Shown: positions 1-4,597 of the stretch, one piece after another
Layout: the number at the start of each line of letters is the position of its first letter
How positions within the stretch are numbered: the first letter of the stretch is position 1
Assembly (NCBI GenBank): GCA_036390995.1
Contig: DASWAT010000108.1
Location: 1-9,032, forward strand
DNA from: DASQQQ01 sp036390995
GTDB taxonomy: Bacteria; Actinomycetota; UBA4738; HRBIN12
Reading direction: 5' to 3'
DNA length: 9,032 nt
Notes under the pieces: generated by a model
Seen by the model: the letters and a program-made list of their open reading frames with translations, nothing else
Told to the model about the DNA's origin: nothing
Database searches by the model: none
Position numbers and translations under genes: made by a program

Positions 1-12
1 TTTCGGGGGTAG

Positions 13-38
13 AAAAAACCCCCCGCATCCGCGGAGGG
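13..38 (-). terminator. Intrinsic terminator with U6 tract
   Basis: Read on the minus strand, arm 38-31 pairs with arm 26-19 over 8 bp (seven Watson-Crick pairs, one G-U) around a GGAT tetraloop. Six T residues (18-13) follow directly. The G-U pair becomes a C-A mismatch if read on the plus strand, so the signal favours minus-strand transcription. It would end the small RNA unit starting near 140, or read-through from the ABC gene that stops at 183. A weaker alternative pairing of the G run at 5-9 with the C run at 19-24 exists. Confidence 0.75.
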
Positions 39-140
39 CATCCGGCGCGGCACAGGCCTCCTGGGCCCGTCCGCGCCTACGCAATAAGTACGAGCGACTG
101 CTTCCCGGGGACGAAGAACGTCTCGCTCGTCGACATGGTC
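13..140 (-). ncRNA. Candidate structured small RNA (about 128 nt), unclassified
   Basis: This gap has its own promoter, a chain of perfect helices and a U-tract terminator, all on the minus strand. Helix 1 pairs 130-123 with 97-90 (8 bp, no mismatch). Nested in it, helix 2 pairs 122-119 with 113-110 (4 bp, loop UUCUU). Helix 3 pairs 77-71 with 50-44 (7 bp), continues through 70-69 with 53-52 past a single bulged G at 51, then 68-64 with 58-54 (5 bp, one G-U), giving 14 bp around a CAGGA loop that carries an AGGAGG-like purine run. Helix 4 is the terminator. I do not recognise a known RNA family: it lacks the C-rich loops of 6C RNA, and shows no 6S- or tmRNA-like layout. A 19-codon ORF (136-77) lies inside and could instead be the product. 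The structure is read directly; function is unknown. Confidence 0.55.
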
Positions 141-145
141 ACCCA

Positions 146-173
146 AGTGTAGAGGTCTCGATCAGCGTGTCAA
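146..173 (-). promoter_or_regulatory. Near-consensus SigA-type promoter for the small RNA
   Basis: On the minus strand a perfect TTGACA -35 box (173-168) is followed after 16 bp by TACACT (151-146), which fits the TAnnnT -10 pattern of actinobacterial housekeeping promoters. Transcription would begin near 140-139. The -35 box starts only 10 bp past the ABC gene stop codon, so this promoter serves nothing annotated except the RNA/sORF unit. It is the best promoter match I see in the window. Confidence 0.65.
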
Positions 174-182
174 CCCGCCCGA

Positions 183-983
183 TCAGGTGAGGTGCACGGT
201 GGGCCGGCCGGCGGACGCGGCGGACCATCTCGAGCCGGGCCGGGACACGGCCACGGGCAGGCCGAAGCAGGCGCTCACCGGCTCGTCGAGCAGGACATCC
301 TCCACCGGGCCCTGGGCCATCACCTCGCCGTCCCGGAGCAGCGCCGCGTGCGTGGTTGTCGGCGGGATCTCCTCGAGATGGTGGGTGACGAGCACGCTCG
401 GCGTCGAGCCGAGGTCGTCGGCCGCCTCGAGGGCGTGGAGGAGCGCCTCCCGGCCGGGCAGGTCCAGGCCGGCGGCCGGCTCGTCGAGCAGGAGGAGCTC
501 CGGGCGGCCGAAGAGGGCTCGCGCGAGCAGCACCCGCTGGCGCTCGCCCTGGCTGCAGCGCGCGAACGGCTGGGCCGCCAGGTGTGCGCAGCCGGCCCGC
601 TCCAGCAGGGTGGCCGCCCATCCGATGTCGGCGTCGTCGAACTCCTGGAGCCAGGTCACGAGGGTCGAGCGCTTGCCGGTGAGCACCGCGTCCCCGACGG
701 AGAGGCCAGGAGGAAGCTCGTCGGCGACGGCATGCCCGACGAAACCGATCCGGGCCCGGAGGGCGCGGACGTCGGTAGCGCCGAGACGTTCCCCGAGCAC
801 CTCCACCGTCCCGGCGCTCGGCTGGCGGAGGGCGCCCGCCAGCCGGAGCATCGTGGTCTTGCCCGAGCCGTTCGGGCCGAGGACCACCCAGCGCTCGCCG
901 ATCCCGATCGAGAGGCTGACGGGGCCCAGGATCCGCCGACCCCCGATCCGCACCTCGGCGTCGCGCAGCCGCACCACGTCCAT
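183..983 (-). CDS. ABC transporter ATP-binding protein (stand-alone ATPase)
   Basis: A 266-residue single nucleotide-binding domain that would hydrolyse ATP in the cytoplasm to power or regulate a partner. Visible motifs: Walker A GPNGSGKTT (36-44), a variant signature CSQGERQR (143-150), Walker B LLLLDEP (163-169), D-loop GLD (172-174) and the switch histidine in VTHH (201). At the Q-loop the expected Gln is not evident; the sequence reads IGFVGHAVAD with His84 there. The tail after about residue 235 is Arg/Ser/Ala-rich and not typical. No membrane permease or substrate-binding gene lies in the window, so substrate and partner are unknown; the general look recalls stand-alone ModF/YlmA-type ATPases. 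The ATG at 983 has no good Shine-Dalgarno sequence, but a -10-like box lies just upstream, so the mRNA may be nearly leaderless. ATPase identity is certain; role is not. Confidence 0.9.
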   Translation of the reverse strand: MDVVRLRDAEVRIGGRRILGPVSLSIGIGERWVVLGPNGSGKTTMLRLAGALRQPSAGTVEVLGERLGATDVRALRARIGFVGHAVADELPPGLSVGDAVLTGKRSTLVTWLQEFDDADIGWAATLLERAGCAHLAAQPFARCSQGERQRVLLARALFGRPELLLLDEPAAGLDLPGREALLHALEAADDLGSTPSVLVTHHLEEIPPTTTHAALLRDGEVMAQGPVEDVLLDEPVSACFGLPVAVSRPGSRWSAASAGRPTVHLT

Positions 984-992
984 CGCGCGCTC

Positions 993-1021
993 AGGGTACG
1001 CGGCCGGGTTCCGAGCCCCAA
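993..1021 (-). promoter_or_regulatory. Possible promoter of the ABC ATPase gene
   Basis: On the minus strand TTGGGG (1021-1016) and TACCCT (998-993) are separated by 17 bp. Only the TTG of the -35 and the TAnnnT of the -10 match. The predicted start near 986 lies 3-4 nt before the ATG at 983, consistent with the lack of a Shine-Dalgarno site there. The -35 half overlaps one arm of the hairpin cluster at 1011-1057. Confidence 0.35.
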
Positions 1022-1025
1022 CGCG

Positions 1026-1057
1026 ACGGGGCTCGGGCCGTTCGGCCCGAGCCCCGC
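1026..1057 (-). terminator. Strong GC hairpin after the secreted-protein gene (terminator-like)
   Basis: A 12-bp perfect stem (1055-1044 with 1039-1028) around a 4-nt loop extends by one more C-G pair (1056/1027) and a G-U pair (1057/1026). It lies 31 bp past the stop at 1089 and before the next start at 983. There is no T tract behind it, as is common for hairpins downstream of genes in high-GC actinobacteria; whether it terminates, or only stabilises the 3' end, cannot be told. A third copy of part of the arm at 1011-1019 can compete for pairing. Confidence 0.55.
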
Positions 1058-1088
1058 TCGCTCCCTTCCAACCGTCGGTCGAGGAGCC

Positions 1089-1556
1089 TCAGCCGATGAT
1101 CCGGAAGATGAAGTCGTACTTCGCGCCGCCGTCCCGCGACTTCAGCCGCATCTGGCCGCGGGCGCCCTTGTAGGCCCCCGTGCCGCCGGTGATGGCCAGC
1201 ACCGAGTTCGTCGTGTCGTAGAAGGGCCCCTCGACCGTGATCGAGCCGTTGTCGAGGATCGTCACCCACCGGCACTCCCACGATCCGGCCGCTGGGTCGA
1301 TCCGGACGCAGTCGCCCTGGTCGTGCCCGACGACCGCCGTGTCGTTCGCGTTGTAGACGTCGTTCGCGAACGTGAGCAGGTCGCCAGACGTGTCGCCCGC
1401 GGCGCCGGTGTCGATCACGACGTCGGTGGTGGCGTGCTCGATCACGTGCACCGTGGTTGCGCCGGCACCTGCCAAGGACGACGTCGCCAGGGCCGTGACG
1501 ATCACGAGCGCGCACACGGACGCGGCGGCCGCGACGATGCGCAGCTTCCCCTTCAT
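1089..1556 (-). CDS. Secreted dirigent / allene-oxide-cyclase-like barrel protein
   Basis: A 155-residue protein with a clear signal peptide: basic start MKGKLR, a hydrophobic run to about residue 29, and an AGA site giving likely cleavage after residue 33. The mature part of about 122 residues looks all-beta. It has a Cys pair (83 and 95) that could form a disulfide, the segment SITVEGPFYD (104-113), and a Gly-rich GGTGAYKGARG (123-133) followed by a short basic strand ending in FIFRIIG. That arrangement (about 120 residues, GGTGxYxGARG near the end) is typical of dirigent / allene oxide cyclase barrel-like proteins, which in bacteria are mostly of unknown function. I chose the ATG at 1556 over an upstream in-frame ATG at 1616 because it has a strong GGGAGGAG ribosome site and starts the signal peptide. 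A weak TTGCGC-17-CATGCT promoter candidate lies at 1616-1588. Fold assignment is inference; secretion is well supported. Confidence 0.75.
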   Translation of the reverse strand: MKGKLRIVAAAASVCALVIVTALATSSLAGAGATTVHVIEHATTDVVIDTGAAGDTSGDLLTFANDVYNANDTAVVGHDQGDCVRIDPAAGSWECRWVTILDNGSITVEGPFYDTTNSVLAITGGTGAYKGARGQMRLKSRDGGAKYDFIFRIIG

Positions 1557-1557
1557 G

Positions 1558-1565
1558 CTCCTCCC
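1558..1565 (-). promoter_or_regulatory. Ribosome binding site deciding the 1556 start
   Basis: On the minus strand GGGAGGAG lies directly upstream of the ATG at 1556. No comparable site precedes the in-frame ATG at 1616, which would also add 20 residues in front of the signal peptide. Confidence 0.75.
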
Positions 1566-1632
1566 CCTTCCCTCCCAGGATCGAAGAAGCATGGTCCCGA
1601 GCGGTTCGGCGCGCAACTCGACGCCGAGCGGG

Positions 1633-2868
1633 TCAGCCGCCGAGGGCCGTGAGGAACTCGTCGAGATCGGGGGCCACGTGGAAGCTGGGCTCGAGCGTGC
1701 CCTCGAGCGCCTCGATCGTCTTGTAGCCGTTCCCGGTGATCAGCGCGACCGTCTCGTGGTCCGGAGCGATCACGCCGGACTCGCGGAGGCGCTTCAGGAC
1801 GGCGATCGTGACCCCGCCAGCAGTCTCGGTGAACACGCCCTCGGTCTCGGCGAGCAGGCGGATACCCTCGATCACCTCGTCCTCGGTGCAGGCATCGATC
1901 GCGCCGCCGGTCTGGTTCGCGATCCGGATGGCGTAGTACCCGTCGGCCGGGTTCCCGATCCCCAGGGACCGGGCGATCGTGTTCGCCTTCACCGGCTTCA
2001 CGTCCTCGGTACCGGCCGCGAAGGCCTGGGCCACCGGCGAGCAGCCCTCGGGCTGCGCCCCGCTGATCCGGTAGGGCGTCTCTTCGACGGCGCCGATCGT
2101 GATGAGCTCCTGGAACGCGCGATGCACCTTCGTGAGGAGCGCACCCGAAGCGATCGGGACGACCACGTGGTCGGGCAGCCGCCACCCGAGCTGCTCGGCG
2201 GTCTCGAACCCGAGCGTCTTCGACCCCTGCGTGTAGAACGGCCGCATGTTCACGTTCACGAACGCCCACGGCAGGGCCTCGGCCACCTCGGAGCACAGCC
2301 GGTTCACGTCGTCGTAGCTGCCCCTGATCGCCACGACCTTCGCGCCGTAGGCCTCGGTGGCCAGAACCTTCGCCACCTCGAGGTCGTCGGGCACGAACAC
2401 GTACGCGGGCATCCCGACCTTCGCCGCGTGGGCCGCCGTGGCGTTGGCGAGGTTCCCGGTCGAGGCGCACGAGATGGCCTCGAACCCGAACGCCCGGGCC
2501 ACCGTGATGGCGACCGTGACCACCCGGTCCTTGAACGAGTTCGAGGGGTTGCCGGAGTCGTCCTTGATCCAGAGCTTCTCGATCCCGAGGTGCTCGCCCA
2601 GTCGCTCGGCCCGTCGCATCGGCGTGAACCCGGCGCCGAGGTCAACGCGCTCCACGCCCGGGCCGCCGGGGAGCAGCATCTCGTAGCGCCACAGCGTGGG
2701 CGGGCCGGCCTCGACGTGCTTGCGGAAGTCCACGCCGTCGATCGCGGACAGGTCGTACCAGGGCTCGAGCGGCCCGAAGCACTCCTCGCAGATCGTGAGC
2801 GGCTCGACCGGATAGCGGGCGCCGCACTCGCGGCACTCGAGCGCCTGCGGGTTCGTGAGGCTGCTCAC
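1633..2868 (-). CDS. thrC: Threonine synthase
   Basis: PLP-dependent enzyme converting O-phospho-L-homoserine and water to L-threonine and phosphate, the last step of threonine synthesis, in the cytoplasm. The 411-residue product is of normal length for the class with an N-terminal zinc-ribbon-like segment: Cys12, 15, 27 and 30 form two CxxC pairs. The PLP lysine is Lys113 in NPSNSFKDR, followed by the phosphate-contacting STGN (136-139) and a late TGNGYKT (378-384). The start is the GTG at 2868, which overlaps the ilvD stop by 4 nt (GTGA), so translation is probably coupled; a GGGAG run lies about 10 nt upstream. Threonine is deaminated to 2-oxobutyrate for isoleucine synthesis, where IlvD acts, so the pairing makes metabolic sense. 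The same frame stays open far upstream through ilvD, but that part is Arg-rich shadow, not a fusion. Confidence 0.95.
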   Translation of the reverse strand: MSSLTNPQALECRECGARYPVEPLTICEECFGPLEPWYDLSAIDGVDFRKHVEAGPPTLWRYEMLLPGGPGVERVDLGAGFTPMRRAERLGEHLGIEKLWIKDDSGNPSNSFKDRVVTVAITVARAFGFEAISCASTGNLANATAAHAAKVGMPAYVFVPDDLEVAKVLATEAYGAKVVAIRGSYDDVNRLCSEVAEALPWAFVNVNMRPFYTQGSKTLGFETAEQLGWRLPDHVVVPIASGALLTKVHRAFQELITIGAVEETPYRISGAQPEGCSPVAQAFAAGTEDVKPVKANTIARSLGIGNPADGYYAIRIANQTGGAIDACTEDEVIEGIRLLAETEGVFTETAGGVTIAVLKRLRESGVIAPDHETVALITGNGYKTIEALEGTLEPSFHVAPDLDEFLTALGG

Positions 2869-4541
2869 GAGGTGACGGCTCCCTCCGACGCCGAGCCCAC
2901 CAGACGCGCGTACTTGGCCAGCGCGCCGGTCGCGTACCGCGGCTCGGGCTGACGCCAGGCCGCGCGACGCTTCGCCAGCTCGGCCTCGTCCACGATCAGG
3001 TCGATCCGGCGGTTGGCCGCGTCGATGACGATCTGGTCGCCGTCCTGCACGAGCGCGATGGGGCCGCCCACGAACGCCTCGGGCGCGATGTGTCCCACGC
3101 TGTAGCCCTTCGTGGCACCGCTGAACCGGCCGTCGGTGATGAGCGCGACGTCGGCCCCGAGGCCGGCGCCGGCCACCGCGGCCGTCACCGCGAGCATCTC
3201 GGGCATGCCCGGCGAGCCCTTCGGGCCCTCGTACCGGATCACGATGACGTCGCCGGCCGCGAGCTTCCCGGACGTGAGCGCGTCGAACGCCGCCTGCTCC
3301 GAGTCGAACGGCCGCGCCGTGCCCTTGAACTCGAGGCTCTTCGCGCCGGCGATCTTCATCACCGAACCCTCTGGCGCGAGCGAGCCGTACAGGATCGCCG
3401 TGCCGCCCTCGGGATGGATCGGGTCGGCGAACGGACGCACGACGTCGCCGTCCGGCGCCGGGATCTCCATGACCGCGAGGTTCTCCGCCACGGTCTTCCC
3501 GGTCACCGTGAGACAGTCGCCGTGGAGCAGCCCTGCCTCGAGCAGCTCCTTCATGATGACCGGCACGCCGCCCACCCGGTCCAGGTCGCTCATCACGAAC
3601 CGGCCGGCGGGACGCACGTCGACCAGGTGCGGCACGCTCCGCGAGATCCGGTCGAACTCGTCGAGGCTCACGTCTACGCCGGCCTCGTGGCCGATCGCGA
3701 TCAGGTGGAGCACGGCGTTCGTCGAGCCGGCCAGCGCCATCACGACGGCGATCGCGTTCTCGAACGCCTGCCTCGTCATGACGTCGCGGGGCCGCACGCC
3801 GAGGTCGAGCAACTTCGCGACGGCCACGCCGGACTCGCGGGCGAGAACCTCGCGCCGGTAGTCGACGGCGGGCGGCGAGGCCGCGCCCGGCAGCGACATG
3901 CCGAGGGCCTCGGCAGCGGCGGCCATCGTGTTCGCCGTGTACATGCCGGCGCACGAGCCGGTGGTCGGACAGGCCGCCCGTTCCACGGCGAGGAGCTCCT
4001 CGTCGGACATGCTGCCCTTCGCATGCGCGCCGACGGCCTCGAACACGTCCTGGATCGTGATGTCGCGTCCCCGATACGTCCCCGGCAGGATCGTGCCACC
4101 GTACAGGTACACGGCCGGCAGGTTCAGCCGGGCCATCGCCATCAGCATGCCGGGCTCGCTCTTGTCGCAACCGGCGATGCCGACGAGCGCGTCCAGGCGC
4201 TCGGCGTGCATCATGAGCTCGACCGAATCGGCGATCACCTCGCGGCTGATCAGCGAGGCCTTCATGCCCTCGTGGCCCATCGCGATGCCGTCGGACACGG
4301 CGATCGTCGTGAACTCGATGGGGACGGCCCCCCCTTGGCGGACACCCTCCTTCGCCAAGGCAGCCAGCTTGTCCAGGTGGTAGTTGCACGGGGTGACCTC
4401 GTTCCAGGACGAGGCCACGCCGACCTGGGGCTTGCCGAAGTCGTCCTCGGAGAAGCCGACGGCCCGGAGCATGGCGCGGGCGGGGGCTCGCTCGGGCCCC
4501 TCGGTCACCTGCCTGCTGCGCGGCCTGTTGTCGGCGCCCAC
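2865..4541 (-). CDS. ilvD: Dihydroxy-acid dehydratase
   Basis: Dehydrates 2,3-dihydroxy-isovalerate and 2,3-dihydroxy-3-methylvalerate to the 2-oxo acids that become valine (and leucine) and isoleucine. The 558-residue length matches the family. Cluster ligands are visible as Cys52 (TPCNYH), Cys125 (GCDKSEPG) and Cys197 (PTTGSCAGMYTANTM); three such cysteines at these places fit the [2Fe-2S] type. Lys127 of CDKS is the expected modified Mg-binding lysine, and Ser474 in GRFSGATKG the catalytic base. I chose the GTG at 4541 because it has GGAGG five bases upstream and gives the usual N-terminus; longer in-frame extensions run Arg/Pro-rich into the divergent gene and are not credible. First gene of a unit with thrC. 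Expression is probably from the short divergent region 4542-4597; no leader peptide or attenuator is visible there. Confidence 0.97.
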   Translation of the reverse strand: MGADNRPRSRQVTEGPERAPARAMLRAVGFSEDDFGKPQVGVASSWNEVTPCNYHLDKLAALAKEGVRQGGAVPIEFTTIAVSDGIAMGHEGMKASLISREVIADSVELMMHAERLDALVGIAGCDKSEPGMLMAMARLNLPAVYLYGGTILPGTYRGRDITIQDVFEAVGAHAKGSMSDEELLAVERAACPTTGSCAGMYTANTMAAAAEALGMSLPGAASPPAVDYRREVLARESGVAVAKLLDLGVRPRDVMTRQAFENAIAVVMALAGSTNAVLHLIAIGHEAGVDVSLDEFDRISRSVPHLVDVRPAGRFVMSDLDRVGGVPVIMKELLEAGLLHGDCLTVTGKTVAENLAVMEIPAPDGDVVRPFADPIHPEGGTAILYGSLAPEGSVMKIAGAKSLEFKGTARPFDSEQAAFDALTSGKLAAGDVIVIRYEGPKGSPGMPEMLAVTAAVAGAGLGADVALITDGRFSGATKGYSVGHIAPEAFVGGPIALVQDGDQIVIDAANRRIDLIVDEAELAKRRAAWRQPEPRYATGALAKYARLVGSASEGAVTS

Positions 4542-4546
4542 GTCGA

Positions 4547-4551
4547 CCTCC
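4547..4551 (-). promoter_or_regulatory. ilvD: Ribosome binding site of ilvD
   Basis: GGAGG on the minus strand, with a 5-nt spacer to the GTG at 4541. It fixes the ilvD start at GTG and rules out the longer in-frame extension. Confidence 0.8.
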
Positions 4552-4585
4552 GAAGCGGTGAGACAGAATGGAACCGCACGATACC

Positions 4586-4591
4586 AGGGAG
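4586..4591 (+). promoter_or_regulatory. Ribosome binding site of the first oxidoreductase
   Basis: AGGGAG with a 6-nt spacer to the ATG at 4598. An earlier in-frame ATG at 4568 has a weaker GGTGAG upstream; the 4598 start leaves an N-terminus about as long as that of the downstream paralogue before their shared SWW. Confidence 0.65.
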
Positions 4592-4597
4592 CCTCGG

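Larger units (their letters stand above)
4542..4597. promoter_or_regulatory. Divergent control region between ilvD-thrC and the oxidoreductase pair
   Basis: Only 56 bp separate the two divergent starts and must hold both ribosome sites and, most likely, both promoters or parts of them. For ilvD, TATCGT on the minus strand (4583-4578) fits TAnnnT and would give a leader of about 30 nt; no good -35 is seen. For the plus strand CAGAAT (4564-4569) is a weak -10 candidate giving a leader of about 20 nt, also without a good -35. The two candidates overlap head to head, so the genes could interfere with one another or share a regulator. No clear operator palindrome is seen. Confidence 0.35.

Noticed and set aside
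3..152. Plus-strand open frame running in from the left edge and ending at TAG 150-152, a possible 3' end of an off-window gene
   Set aside because: It passes through a homopolymeric stretch and the opposite-strand terminator, has no recognisable protein character, and the strong minus-strand signals explain the stretch better.
1588..1616. TTGCGC-17-CATGCT as promoter of the secreted-protein gene
   Set aside because: Only partial matches to both boxes; not strong enough for a separate entry, though spacing is right.
4568..4597. Earlier in-frame ATG for oxidoreductase 1
   Set aside because: It would add 10 residues (MEPHDTREPR) not matched in the paralogue, and the ATG at 4598 has the better-placed AGGGAG.
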